Positions 1-8,380 of a stretch of 64,000 bases of DNA are shown piece after piece. The DNA is taken from NCBI RefSeq assembly GCF_017163755.1, contig NZ_JAFIWC010000001.1, forward strand, positions 248,001-312,000, given 5' to 3'. The DNA comes from Xanthomonas sp. (GTDB lineage: Bacteria; Pseudomonadota; Gammaproteobacteria; Xanthomonadales; Xanthomonadaceae). The notes beneath the pieces were generated by a model. That model ran no database searches. It worked only from the letters and a program-made list of their open reading frames with translations, and was not told where the DNA came from. Each line of letters begins with the position of its first letter. The first letter of the stretch is position 1. A program made the translations under genes and the position numbers.

Positions 1-1026
1 CGACAGGAACGCCAGCACCTGCCACGGCTGCCCGGCCTGGAACAGCGGCGCGAACCCCAGCCCGAACAGCACAATCGCCACGCTGGCCACGATCATCGCC
101 AGGCGCGTGTTGCGGCGGTCGCCATAGGCCGCCGACAGCGGGATCCCGGCGGCGAAGAACAGGATGCCGAGCATCTGCAGCAGCAGGAACTGCTCGCGGC
201 TGTAGCCGAGCACCGACGTGCCGTAGCCCAGCGCGAACACGGTCATCAGGTAGAACAGCACGAACGTGGCGAACACGCCCAGCGTGCCGAGCAGCAGCGC
301 GCCGGCGTGGCGCGAAACCACCGTCCACATCGGCAGGCCGACGCGCTCGTTGCGGTCCAGCGCGCGCTGGAAATCCGGGGTCTCGTGGATGCGCAGGCGC
401 ACCCACAGGCCGACGAACACCAGCAGCGAACTGGCCACGAACGGGATCCGCCAGCCCCAGGCCATGAACTGCGCGTCGCTGAGCAGCGCATCCAGCAGCA
501 GGAAGATGCCCGACGACAACAGGAACCCCAGCGGCGCGCCCAGCTGCGGGAACATGCCGTACCACGCGCGCTTGCCCGGCGGCGCGTTCTCGGTGGCCAG
601 CAGCACCGCCCCGCCCCACTCCCCGCCCAATCCCAGGCCCTGGCCGAAGCGGCACAGCGCCAGTAGCGCCGGCGCCAGCACGCCGATGCTGGCATAGCTG
701 GGCAGCAGGCCGATCGCCACCGTGGACAGGCCCATCGTCAGCAGCGCCGCCACCAGCGTGGCCTTGCGGCCGATGCGGTCGCCGAAGTGGCCGAACAGCG
801 CCGAGCCCACCGGGCGGGCGACGAAGGCCACGGCGAAGGTGGCCAGCGACTGCAGCGTCGCCGCGCTCGGGTCGCCGGACGGGAAGAACAGCGTCGGGAA
901 CACCAGCACCGCGGCGGTGGCGTAGATGTAGAAATCGAAGAACTCGATGGTGGTGCCGATCAGGCTGGCCAGCAGCACGCGGCGCGGCGAATTGGATGGC
1001 GTGGCGGAAGATGCGGCAACGGTCAT
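1..1026 (-). CDS. MFS transporter, metabolite:H+ symporter (MHS) type, 3' end outside window
   Basis: The first 342 residues of a major facilitator are present; the C-terminal part lies beyond base 1. The start is the ATG at 1026-1024 (MTVAASSATPSN). The first membrane segment contains TTIEFFDFYIYATAA, the hallmark of the MHS subfamily (ShiA, YhjE, ProP-like), and FGDRIGRKATL is the usual loop 2-3 motif. About nine hydrophobic segments are visible. MHS proteins are inner-membrane proton symporters for organic acids or osmolytes; the substrate cannot be told from sequence. The gene points away from the wHTH/ydeP operon's end, separated from it by about 590 non-coding bases, so it probably has its own promoter. 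Confidence 0.9.
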   Translation of the reverse strand, partial: MTVAASSATPSNSPRRVLLASLIGTTIEFFDFYIYATAAVLVFPTLFFPSGDPSAATLQSLATFAVAFVARPVGSALFGHFGDRIGRKATLVAALLTMGLSTVAIGLLPSYASIGVLAPALLALCRFGQGLGLGGEWGGAVLLATENAPPGKRAWYGMFPQLGAPLGFLLSSGIFLLLDALLSDAQFMAWGWRIPFVASSLLVFVGLWVRLRIHETPDFQRALDRNERVGLPMWTVVSRHAGALLLGTLGVFATFVLFYLMTVFALGYGTSVLGYSREQFLLLQMLGILFFAAGIPLSAAYGDRRNTRLAMIVASVAIVLFGLGFAPLFQAGQPWQVLAFLS

Positions 1027-1615
1027 GTGCGCGGGTTCGGACGGAAAGCCGGCCGATTCTGGCAGATCGGCAACGGCGCCGCATCGCGCGCATCGCCAGT
1101 GCGCGCGATGCGCGCGACGGTTGCCGGTGCAACCATGGCGCCTTCTTGCGCCGCGGTGGCGCAGGCACTTGCGCGTGCCATCGACGTCCGATCGCTGGCC
1201 GGGGCTCGCGCTGCCTGGATGGCGATCCGTGGATGCAAGGCCATGTCCACGACGCCGATGCGCGCCGCGCCGGCGCGCAGCGGCAGGCGCGTGCAGCTAC
1301 GCTTCATCACCACCAGCACGGCACAGCGCTGGGCGCGCGAGGCGCTGTCGCAAAAGCGACTTCTCTCATCCGCCTACGGGTGGCGAGAACCTTTTTGAAG
1401 CGCGCCGGGGCAGCTGCGGGTCGATCGCGGCAGCTTCGCCGGCCTGTCGCGACCGATGGCCGAAGGCCGTCGGGAGCCGCTCGCACGACGTGGCCGGCCT
1501 TCATCTTGCGCAGCAGCGGCGCCCACTGCGCCGCACGGCCCGGATCGCTTGGCGACTCGGCGCGTTTTCGATGCACGGAAGGCTCGAGCAGCGCACCTGG
1601 CGCCGCCCGCGACGC
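1027..1615. other. Intergenic stretch without a convincing gene
   Basis: 589 bases between the MHS transporter start and the stop of the small winged-helix gene. The open frames here are arginine/alanine-rich shadows with no domain, start context or neighbour logic. No tRNA, terminator or repeat was recognised. It should hold the transporter promoter near 1030-1120, but no clear -35/-10 pair stands out. Confidence 0.5.
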
Positions 1616-1873
1616 TCAACGCGGCAGCTGCGCGCGCCCGGCCGCGGTCAGCGTCGCCACCTCGCGCTCGCCGCGCTGCTCGACGCGGATCCAGCCCGGC
1701 CCGGCCCGCCCGTCCAGGGTCGCATCGCCCAGCCAGGCCAGCGTGCGCAGCAGCACGCTCATGCGCACGCCCAGGCGCTTGCACAGCCGCGCCAGCGACA
1801 CGCCTTCCGGCTCGCGCGCCAGCGCGTCGAGCAGCGCCTGGGTCAGCGCCGGGTCAGCGGACAAGCGCCACAC
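1616..1873 (-). CDS. Small winged-helix-like protein at the end of the fdhD/ydeP operon
   Basis: An 85-residue protein (MWRLSADPALTQALL...) whose start overlaps the last 20 bases of the ydeP-like gene, so it is probably translationally coupled. The middle (LLDALAREPEGVSLARLCKRLGVR, then MSVLLRTLAWLGD) reads as a helix-turn-helix: a helix, a tight turn and a recognition-type helix. A beta-wing-like tail follows (WIRVEQRGEREVATLTAAGRAQL). This resembles a minimal MarR/ArsR-like winged helix without an effector domain. The family was not identified with certainty. Its fixed position behind an oxidoreductase suggests a regulator or accessory factor of that enzyme; this is inference. Confidence 0.75.
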   Translation of the reverse strand: MWRLSADPALTQALLDALAREPEGVSLARLCKRLGVRMSVLLRTLAWLGDATLDGRAGPGWIRVEQRGEREVATLTAAGRAQLPR

Positions 1874-4202
1874 CGATGTCGCGCGGCGACGCGTCGGCGA
1901 CCTCGGCCAGGTGCGGCGTCACCACCACCGGGATCGACTTGGAGGTGGGCGTGCGCGCCTCGTCGGCGAAGCTGGACAACGGCACCAGCGCGTTGGTCTC
2001 CGGGTAGTAGGCCGCCAGGCAGCCGCGCGGGATGTTGTATTCGACCAGCAGGAAGCGCTTGGCCTGGCGGCGCACCTGGTCCTCGCACAGGCTTTCCAGG
2101 TCCACCCAGTCGCCGGCGCGCATGCCCAGTTCGGCGATGTCCTCGGCGTTGATGAACAGCACCCGGCGCTCGCCGAACACGCCGCGGTAGCGGTCGTCCA
2201 GGCCGTAGATCGTGGTGTTGTACTGGTCGTGCGAACGCGTGGTGGCCAGGGTGAACACCGGCTGCGCGCCGCGCGCCTGGCGCGCGCGATGGATCGGATT
2301 GTCGGTGGGCACCGCGTGCGCCTTGAACACCGCGCGCCCTTCCGGGGTGATCCACTGGCGATCGCGCGCGGTGTTGGACAGGCGGAAGCCCCCGGGCACG
2401 CGCACGCGCCGGTTGAAGTCGGCGAAGTCGTCGAACACCTGCGCGATCAGGTCGCGGATGCGGTCGTAGTCGCCGACCAGCCAGCGCCAGCGGATCGCGC
2501 TGCGCGCGCCCAGCGTGGCCTCGGCCAGCCGCGCCACGATCGCCGGTTCGGACAGCAGCTCCGGCGATGCCGGCGGATTGATGCCGGCCGACAGGTGCAC
2601 CATGCTCATCGAGTCCTCCACGGTGACCGCCTGCGGCCCGGCCTGCTGGATATCGATCTCGGTGCGCCCCAGGCACGGCAGGATCAGCGCGTCGCGCCCG
2701 TGCACCAGGTGGCTGCGGTTGAGCTTGGTGGTCACGTGCACGGTGAGATCGCACCTGCGCAGCGCGCGGTGCGTGGCCTCGGTGTCCGGCGTGGCGGTGG
2801 CGAAATTGCCGCCCATGCCGAAGAAGGTCCTGGCGCGCCCGTCGAGCATTGCCTCGATCGCCCCCACCGTGTCATAGCCGGGCTCGCGCGGCGGCGCGAA
2901 GCCGAACACCTCCTGCACGCGGTCCAGGAACGCGGCCGGCGGCTTTTCGTAGATCATCATCGTGCGGTCGCCCTGCACGTTGCTGTGCCCGCGCACCGGG
3001 CAGGCGCCGGCGCCGGGGCGGCCGAGGTGCCCGCGCAGCAGCAGCAGGTTGGTGATCATGTGGATCGTCGCCACCGAATGCTTGTGCTGGGTGATGCCCA
3101 TGCCCCAGCAGGCGATCAGCCGCTCGGACTTCAGGTAGATCTCCCCGGCGCGGCGCAGCTCGGCCTCGCTCAGCCCCGATTCGGTGACGATGACCTCCCA
3201 CGGCTCGGCGATCACCTCGGCGGCGAACGCGTCGAAGTTGGCGGTGTGCCGGGTGATGAACTCCAGGTCCAGCAGGCGCGGCTGCGCCTGGCGCGCGGCC
3301 TCGGCGTCGCGCTCGAGCACGTGCTTGATGATGCCCTTCACCGCCGCCAGGTCGCCGCCGATCTTCAGCTGGAAATAGTCCGAGGAGATCCGCGTGGAGC
3401 CGTTGTGCAGCATCTGCAGCTTGTCCTGCGGGTCGGCGAACTTCTCCAGCCCGCGCTCGCGCAGCGGGTTGAACGAGACGATCGCCGCGCCGCGCTTGGC
3501 CGCCTGGCGCAGCTCGCCGAGCATGCGCGGATGGTTGGTGCCCGGGTTCTGGCCGAAGATGAAGATCGCGTCGGCCAGTTCGAAGTCGTGCAGCGACACG
3601 GTGCCCTTGCCCACGCCGATCTGCGACTTCAGCGCGGTGCCGGACGGCTCGTGGCACATGTTCGAGCAGTCCGGGAAGTTGTTGGTGCCGAATTCGCGCA
3701 CGAACAGCTGGTACAGGAACGCCGCTTCGTTGCTGGTGCGCCCGGAGGTGTAGAAGATCGCCTCGTCCGGCGAGGCCAGCCCGTTCAGGTGGCCGGCGAT
3801 CAGCGCGAACGCCTCGTCCCAGCCCACCGGCACGTAGTGGTCGCTGGCCGCGTCGTAGCGCAGCGGATGGGTCAGCCGGCCCTGCCCTTCGAGCCAGTAG
3901 TCGCTGTACTTGGCCAGCTGCGCGACGCTGTACTGCGCGAACAGTTCCGGCGTGGCGCGGCGCGCGGTGGATTCGGCGGCCACCGCCTTGGCGCCGTTCT
4001 CGCAGAATTCGAAGGTCGAGGTGTGGTCGCGGTCGGGCCAGGCGCAGCCGGGGCAGTCGAAGCCGTCGGGCTGGTTGGCGTGCAACAGGGTCTTGGCCCC
4101 CTGCACCGCCACGTCCTGCTCCATCAGGTGCCGGGCGACGGCGCGCAGCGCGCCCCAGCCCCCGGCGGGGTTGTTGTAAGGCTGGATGGTCTTCTTGCTC
4201 AT
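1854..4202 (-). CDS. FdhF/YdeP-family molybdopterin oxidoreductase
   Basis: 782 residues, the usual length of the YdeP branch of formate-dehydrogenase-like molybdoenzymes. The N-terminus has the Fe-S pattern CPGC-x11-C (FDCPGCAWPDRDHTSTFEFC), followed by the Mo-bisMGD catalytic domains. DCSNMCHEPSG is the probable metal-ligand region and IFIFGQNPGTNHPRM a cofactor loop. The C-terminal molybdopterin dinucleotide-binding domain contains TLATTRSHDQYNTTIYG. There is no twin-arginine leader, so it should be cytoplasmic. The start ATG (4202) overlaps the fdhD stop as ATGA. In E. coli YdeP is linked to acid resistance; the substrate here is unproven, and formate is suggested by the OFA transporter upstream. 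Confidence 0.9.
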   Translation of the reverse strand: MSKKTIQPYNNPAGGWGALRAVARHLMEQDVAVQGAKTLLHANQPDGFDCPGCAWPDRDHTSTFEFCENGAKAVAAESTARRATPELFAQYSVAQLAKYSDYWLEGQGRLTHPLRYDAASDHYVPVGWDEAFALIAGHLNGLASPDEAIFYTSGRTSNEAAFLYQLFVREFGTNNFPDCSNMCHEPSGTALKSQIGVGKGTVSLHDFELADAIFIFGQNPGTNHPRMLGELRQAAKRGAAIVSFNPLRERGLEKFADPQDKLQMLHNGSTRISSDYFQLKIGGDLAAVKGIIKHVLERDAEAARQAQPRLLDLEFITRHTANFDAFAAEVIAEPWEVIVTESGLSEAELRRAGEIYLKSERLIACWGMGITQHKHSVATIHMITNLLLLRGHLGRPGAGACPVRGHSNVQGDRTMMIYEKPPAAFLDRVQEVFGFAPPREPGYDTVGAIEAMLDGRARTFFGMGGNFATATPDTEATHRALRRCDLTVHVTTKLNRSHLVHGRDALILPCLGRTEIDIQQAGPQAVTVEDSMSMVHLSAGINPPASPELLSEPAIVARLAEATLGARSAIRWRWLVGDYDRIRDLIAQVFDDFADFNRRVRVPGGFRLSNTARDRQWITPEGRAVFKAHAVPTDNPIHRARQARGAQPVFTLATTRSHDQYNTTIYGLDDRYRGVFGERRVLFINAEDIAELGMRAGDWVDLESLCEDQVRRQAKRFLLVEYNIPRGCLAAYYPETNALVPLSSFADEARTPTSKSIPVVVTPHLAEVADASPRDIGVALVR

Positions 4203-5047
4203 GCGGGCTCTCCGGCGTGCTCGGCCTGGTTCAGGCGCTGCGGATGGCTGTAGACGACGTAATCGTGGTCGCGGGCGAAGCCGACCAGGGTCAGGCCGGC
4301 GCTGTCGGCCAGCGAGATCGCCAGCGCGGTGGGTGCGGAAATGGCCGCCAGCAGCGGGATGCCGGCCTGCGCGGCCTTCATCGCCATCTCGTAGCTGGCG
4401 CGGCTGGTGACCACGGCGAAGCCGCTGCGCGGGTCGATCGCAGCGACCGCCATCGCGCCGATCAGCTTGTCCAGCGCGTTGTGCCGGCCCACGTCCTCGC
4501 GCACCAGCCGCAGCCGCCCGTCGGCATCGGCCCAGCCGGCGGCATGGGTGGCGCCGGTGAGCGCATTGAGCGGCTGCTGCCGGCGCAGCTCGCGCAATGC
4601 GCGCGCCAACGCCGCCGCCGCCACCGCGGGGCCGCCGGCGACCTGCGCCGGCGCGCGCAGCACCGCCTCGATCGACTCGCTGCCGCACACCCCGCAGCCG
4701 CTGCGCCCCTGCAGGTTGCGCCGCCGCGCCGCCAGCGCCGCGGCCTGCGCCGCGGGAATTTCCAGCTCCAGCGACACGCCTTCCAGATAGGTATCGACCG
4801 AGACCACGCGCAATTGAGCCGGCGCCGCGACGATGCCCTCGCTGAGGCTGAAGCCCAGCGCGAAATCCTCCAGGTCCTCGGGCGTGGCCATCATCACCAC
4901 GAACGGCGCGCCGTTGTAGGCGAACGCCACCGGCACCTCGGCCGCGATCAGGTCCTGCGCCGACGCGCCGCGCCCGCCGCGCTGGCGATGGACGCCGCGC
5001 GCGACGGCGCCGGGACGGGAACGTGCGGGAGGATGCGCGGTGGCCAT
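4199..5047 (-). CDS. fdhD: Formate dehydrogenase accessory sulfurtransferase FdhD
   Basis: 282 residues. FdhD passes sulfur from IscS to the molybdenum cofactor of formate-dehydrogenase-like enzymes, a step needed for their activity. The diagnostic Cys pair sits in GRSGCGVCGSESIE, and the C-terminal half holds the conserved VREDVGRHNALDKLIGA and VTSRASYEMAMKAA segments. The start is taken as the ATG at 5047, only 5 bases after the transporter stop; the arginine-rich first 30 residues are poorly conserved in general. Its position directly before the YdeP-like enzyme indicates that enzyme as its client. Confidence 0.94.
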   Translation of the reverse strand: MATAHPPARSRPGAVARGVHRQRGGRGASAQDLIAAEVPVAFAYNGAPFVVMMATPEDLEDFALGFSLSEGIVAAPAQLRVVSVDTYLEGVSLELEIPAAQAAALAARRRNLQGRSGCGVCGSESIEAVLRAPAQVAGGPAVAAAALARALRELRRQQPLNALTGATHAAGWADADGRLRLVREDVGRHNALDKLIGAMAVAAIDPRSGFAVVTSRASYEMAMKAAQAGIPLLAAISAPTALAISLADSAGLTLVGFARDHDYVVYSHPQRLNQAEHAGEPA

Positions 5048-5052
5048 GACGA

Positions 5053-6735
5053 TCAGTGGAACAGCACGAACGCCTTCTGCAAGGTGATCCAGATACCCCA
5101 GGCCATCGGCACGCCGACCGCCAGCCAGGCCAGCGCCACCAGCAACGGGTTGCCGCCGTGGCCGATCAGCGCCATCTGCTCGGCCGGCAGCGCCGACTGT
5201 CCGCTGCTGCCGACCTTCTCGTGCGCCAGGCGCTTTTCCTCGGCCAGTTCTTCCGCCGTCATGAAGTGCTTGGCCGCGACCGGCCGCACCAGCAGGTTGC
5301 AGATCAGGCCCAGTACCAGCATGCCGGCCAGGATGTACATCGTGGTGTTGTAGACCTGTGACGGCGGCAGGCCCAGGCCGAGCTGGTATTCGCGCATGTA
5401 GCCGACCACCACCGGGCCGAGGATGCCGGCGGTGGCCCAGGCGGTCAGCAGCCGGCCGTGGATCGCGCCGACCATCTGCGTGCCGAACAGGTCGGCCAGG
5501 TAGGCCGGGATGGTCGCAAAGCCGCCGCCGTACATCGACAGGATCACGCAGAAGATGCCGACGAACAGCGCGATGCCGCCGGCGTTGCCGGCCCACGGCG
5601 CGGCCGAGTACAGCGCGATGCCGAGCAGGAAGAACACGGTATAGGTGTTCTTGCGCCCGAGCTTGTCGGACATGCTGGCCCAGAAGAAGCGCCCGCCGAT
5701 GTTGAACAGGCTCAGCAGGCCGGTGAAGCCGGCGGCGATGGCCGCGATGCTGGCCAGCTGCGCGGTGTCCAGCCCGCCGAAGCCGGCGTCCACGCCGATC
5801 AGGCGCCCGCCGAACACCTCCTGCAGCATCGGCGAGGCCATGCCGATCACGCCGATGCCGGCCGACACGTTCAGGCACAGCACGCCCCACAGCAGCCAGA
5901 ACTGCGGGATGCCCCAGACCCGCTTCACGTGCACGTGGTGGGCGGTGATCATCGCGTTGCTGCTCGCCGCCGGAGCGGTCCAGCCGGCCGGGGTCCAGCC
6001 GCTCGGCGGCACCCGGTAGCCGAACGCGCCGGCCATCATGAACACGAAATACAGCGCGGCCATGGTCAGGAACGTCTCCATCACCCCGACCGAATCCGGG
6101 CCGGCGAAACGCCGCATCAGCGCATCGGCCAGCGGGCTGCCGATCATCGCGCCGCCGCCGAAGCCCATGATCGCCATGCCGGTGGCCATGCCGCGCCGGT
6201 CCGGGAACCACTTGATCAGCGTCGACACCGGCGAGATGTAGCCCAGGCCCAGGCCGATGCCGCCGATCACCCCCGAACCCAGCCACAGCATCCAGATCTG
6301 GTGGAAATGGATGCCGATCGCCGAGATCACCAGGCCGCCGCACCAGCACAGCGCCGACACCACGCCGGCCTTGCGCGGGCCGGCGCGTTCCAGCCAGCCG
6401 CCCCAGATCGCCGCCGAACAGCCCAGCAGCACGAAGAACAGCGTATACATCCACTGCAGTTCGCTGATCTTCCAGTCGCAACTGGCCGAGACGATGCGGG
6501 CGAAGAAGCCCATGTCGGCCGGGCAGGCCAGCGACTGGGTGATGCCCACGGCCTTGGACAACGGCAGCCAGAACACGCTGAAACCGTAGGCCATGCCGAT
6601 GCACAGGTGGATCGCCAGGGCGGCGGGCGGCACCAGCCAGCGGTTGAAACCGGGCCTGGCGATGATGCGTTCCTTCGACAGCAGCCCGCCCTCGACGGCC
6701 TGCACGGACCCTGCTGTACTACCCGAATTGACCAT
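5053..6735 (-). CDS. OFA-family (oxalate/formate antiporter-like) MFS transporter
   Basis: 560 residues with about 12 transmembrane segments in the MFS fold plus an additional hydrophobic C-terminal segment (PLLVALAWLAVGVPMAWGIW). Typical OFA features are the long cytoplasmic linker (HHVHVKRVWGIPQFWLLW), WFPDRRGMATGMAIMGFGGGA and the second-half motif FNIGGRFFWASMSDKLGRKN. OFA carriers exchange or import small carboxylates such as oxalate, formate and pyruvate. It is the first gene of the operon with fdhD and the YdeP-like enzyme, which suggests that uptake and oxidation of a one- or two-carbon acid are coupled. The start is the ATG at 6735; the divergent regulator begins 163 bases away. Confidence 0.9.
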   Translation of the reverse strand: MVNSGSTAGSVQAVEGGLLSKERIIARPGFNRWLVPPAALAIHLCIGMAYGFSVFWLPLSKAVGITQSLACPADMGFFARIVSASCDWKISELQWMYTLFFVLLGCSAAIWGGWLERAGPRKAGVVSALCWCGGLVISAIGIHFHQIWMLWLGSGVIGGIGLGLGYISPVSTLIKWFPDRRGMATGMAIMGFGGGAMIGSPLADALMRRFAGPDSVGVMETFLTMAALYFVFMMAGAFGYRVPPSGWTPAGWTAPAASSNAMITAHHVHVKRVWGIPQFWLLWGVLCLNVSAGIGVIGMASPMLQEVFGGRLIGVDAGFGGLDTAQLASIAAIAAGFTGLLSLFNIGGRFFWASMSDKLGRKNTYTVFFLLGIALYSAAPWAGNAGGIALFVGIFCVILSMYGGGFATIPAYLADLFGTQMVGAIHGRLLTAWATAGILGPVVVGYMREYQLGLGLPPSQVYNTTMYILAGMLVLGLICNLLVRPVAAKHFMTAEELAEEKRLAHEKVGSSGQSALPAEQMALIGHGGNPLLVALAWLAVGVPMAWGIWITLQKAFVLFH

Positions 6736-6898
6736 TCCCGTCTTCCCCCTGGCGATATGTCGTCTTTTTGCGTGATCGAGCGCCTGCCCGCGTACGGTGC
6801 GCGGCGAGAGTAGTACGAACGGGGTATGCCGCCGAGCGGCGAATGGTCTAATAATCGGCTATTGAAAGCCTATTGCCGGGGACGCCACGCGGATCGCC
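6736..6898. promoter_or_regulatory. Divergent promoter region of the formate/oxalate module and its regulator
   Basis: 163 bases between two divergent starts, AT-richer than its surroundings near 6845-6875. The hexamer CTATTG occurs at 6859-6864 and 6870-6875, an 11-bp direct repeat, and GGCT/AGCC form a short inverted pair around it. These are candidates for the operator of the ModE-type regulator encoded at 6899. This is inference from position and periodicity only. Confidence 0.45.
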
Positions 6899-7972
6899 AT
6901 GTACAAGGTCACGATCCAGCCGCAGTGGGAACTGCAGACCGCCGCCGGCGAGCGCCTGCCGCCGCGGCTGGTGGAGCTGCTGATGGCGATCCGCGGCAGC
7001 GGCTCGCTGGCCGAGGCCTGCCGCCGCACCGGCCTGTCCTACCGCTACGCCTGGGGCATGCTGCGCGAGGCGCGGCGCCTGTTCGGGCAGCCGATGCTGC
7101 GCTCCTCGCGCGGGCGCGGCGCGCAGCTGTCGCCGATCGGCGAGCGCCTGGTCTGGGCCGAGCAGCGCATCGCCGCGCGCCTGTCGCCGACCCTGGAGAG
7201 CCTGGCCACCGAGGTGGAGGCGGAACTGGAACGCGCCTTCTGCCAGCAGGCCGCGCCGCTGCGCCTGCACGCCTCGCACGGCTTCGGCGTGGAGACGCTG
7301 CGCCGCTTCATGGTGCTGGCCGGTGCGCCGCTGGACCTGAAGTACCGCAGCCCCGACGACGCGGTGGTGGCGCTGCGCAACGACGCCTGCGACCTGGCCA
7401 GCCTGCATCTGCCGATCGGCGAACTGGAGGCCGAGCTGCTCGCGCACTACCGCGACCGCCTGGACCTGCGCGGCGACTGCGTGCTGCACCTGGCCACCCG
7501 TTCGCAGGGCCTGGTGCTGGCGCGCGGCAATCCCAAGCGCATCCTCGGCCTGTCCGACCTGATGCGCGAGGACGTGCGCTTCATCCACCGCCAGCCCGGT
7601 TCCGGCACCCGCCTGCTGCTGGAATGCATGCTGGCGCGACAGGGGCTGTCACTGGCCGGTGTGCGCGGCTGCGACGTCGAGGAACTGACCCACGCCGCGG
7701 TCGCCGCCTACGTCGCCAGCGGGCTGGCCGACGCCGGGCTGGGCCTGGAACCGCCGGCCAGGCGCTACGGCCTGGACTTCATCCACATCACCAGCGAGCG
7801 CTATTTCTTCCTGTGCCGTCGCGACAGCCTGGACAGCGGCCGCCTGGCGCCGATCGTCGACCTGCTGCGCAGCGAGGCCTTCCAGCACGAGCTCGGCCTG
7901 CTGCCCGGCTACGACGCGCGCGACTGCGGGCGGGTGCAGGGGTTGGCGGAGGCGTTCGTGTCGTTGCGGTGA
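6899..7972 (+). CDS. ModE-type HTH regulator with a PBP-like effector domain
   Basis: 357 residues. Residues 20-110 are a LysR/ModE-type winged helix (LLMAIRGSGSLAEACRRTGLSYRYAWGMLREARRLFG, in two parts), as in the DNA-binding half of the molybdate regulator ModE. Residues 120-345 resemble a periplasmic-binding-protein fold (RFIHRQPGSGTRLLLE and the AYVASGLADAGLGLEPPARR hinge), the arrangement found in tungstate/molybdate- or metabolite-sensing one-component regulators. It is divergent from the OFA transporter-fdhD-YdeP operon and probably controls it, responding to molybdate or to the transported acid. The start ATG at 6899 has only a weak GGGGA upstream. Confidence 0.87.
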   Translation: MYKVTIQPQWELQTAAGERLPPRLVELLMAIRGSGSLAEACRRTGLSYRYAWGMLREARRLFGQPMLRSSRGRGAQLSPIGERLVWAEQRIAARLSPTLESLATEVEAELERAFCQQAAPLRLHASHGFGVETLRRFMVLAGAPLDLKYRSPDDAVVALRNDACDLASLHLPIGELEAELLAHYRDRLDLRGDCVLHLATRSQGLVLARGNPKRILGLSDLMREDVRFIHRQPGSGTRLLLECMLARQGLSLAGVRGCDVEELTHAAVAAYVASGLADAGLGLEPPARRYGLDFIHITSERYFFLCRRDSLDSGRLAPIVDLLRSEAFQHELGLLPGYDARDCGRVQGLAEAFVSLR

Positions 7973-7990
7973 AGCCGGGATTGAGGATTT

Positions 7991-8045
7991 CGGGACTCGG
8001 GACTCGGGACTCGGGACTCGGGACTCGGGACTCGGGACTCGGGAC
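7991..8045. repeat. Tandem heptamer array (CGGGACT)x7
   Basis: Seven perfect copies of CGGGACT run from 7991 to 8039, followed by a partial copy CGGGAC. The array begins 19 bases after the regulator stop codon. Seven is not a multiple of three and the array is outside any gene, so copy-number change would alter spacing, not a reading frame. The related repeat at 9660 has a single copy plus a partial one. Confidence 0.95.
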
Positions 8046-8128
8046 GGCAGGATGATGTCCCGGGGCAAATCGCTGTCAAGCGATCTGATGCAAAAGGGCC
8101 GCCTTTTTTTCAGAAGAGCAGCTTTTCT
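8033..8128. repeat. Dispersed intergenic repeat, copy A
   Basis: From the last heptamer on, this segment matches 9660-9750 over about 90 bases: CGGGACTCGGGACGGCAGGA, a TGATGTCC block, and the inverted repeat ATCGCT-GTCA-AGCGAT (8069-8084), then a purine/pyrimidine-rich tail containing AGAAGAGCAG. Both copies lie just behind a stop codon on the same strand. Its function is unknown; the stem-loop suggests a role at mRNA 3' ends. Confidence 0.85.
8092..8110 (+). terminator. Probable rho-independent terminator after the ModE-type regulator
   Basis: AAAAGG (8092-8097), a 4-base loop and CCTTTT (8102-8107) continuing into a run of T to 8110. It is a short stem but has the correct U-tract on the + strand. 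It lies inside repeat copy A; copy B has ATTTATTT here instead and would be a poor terminator. Confidence 0.5.
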
Positions 8129-8155
8129 TTTGCGGTTCAGGCGCAACCGCTTTTC

Positions 8156-8179
8156 TGTAGGAGGGGCTTCAGCCCCGAC
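8156..8179. repeat. REP-like palindromic unit (single)
   Basis: TGTAGGAGGGGCTTCAGCCC followed by CGAC: a stem GGGGCT-TC-AGCCCC with the same GTAGGAG...CTTCAG...CGAC frame as the units near 28.7 kb and 40.8 kb in this window. It is a variant in which the usual CGGC/GCCG arms are GGGG/CCCC; the compensatory change keeps the stem. Confidence 0.75.
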
Positions 8180-8380
8180 GCACTACCGGTAGCGCCGGTG
8201 ATGGACTCCTCCCACGACCGCGCCGAGCCTTCGGCGCACAGAACGCTGTCTTGCCCATCGCGCCCCCCGGCACCGGAAACACCGGTTTGAGCCGGATACC
8301 GCACGCGGCGCGCCATCGATCCCGCCATTCCCGCGCCGCGTCGGTTAGGCTTGCGGCCCCCTCGCATCCGAAATGCTCCC

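Noticed and set aside
1023-1576. Two short minus-strand frames between the MHS transporter and the wHTH gene
   Set aside because: Arg/Ala-rich, no ribosome site, no family resemblance; probably non-coding.
996-4253. A 1085-codon open frame on the + strand
   Set aside because: It is antisense to ydeP and the wHTH gene, arginine/alanine/histidine-rich without domains, a high-GC shadow frame.
7991-8045. Heptamer array considered as a contingency repeat inside a coding region
   Set aside because: It starts after the regulator stop codon and no credible gene spans it.
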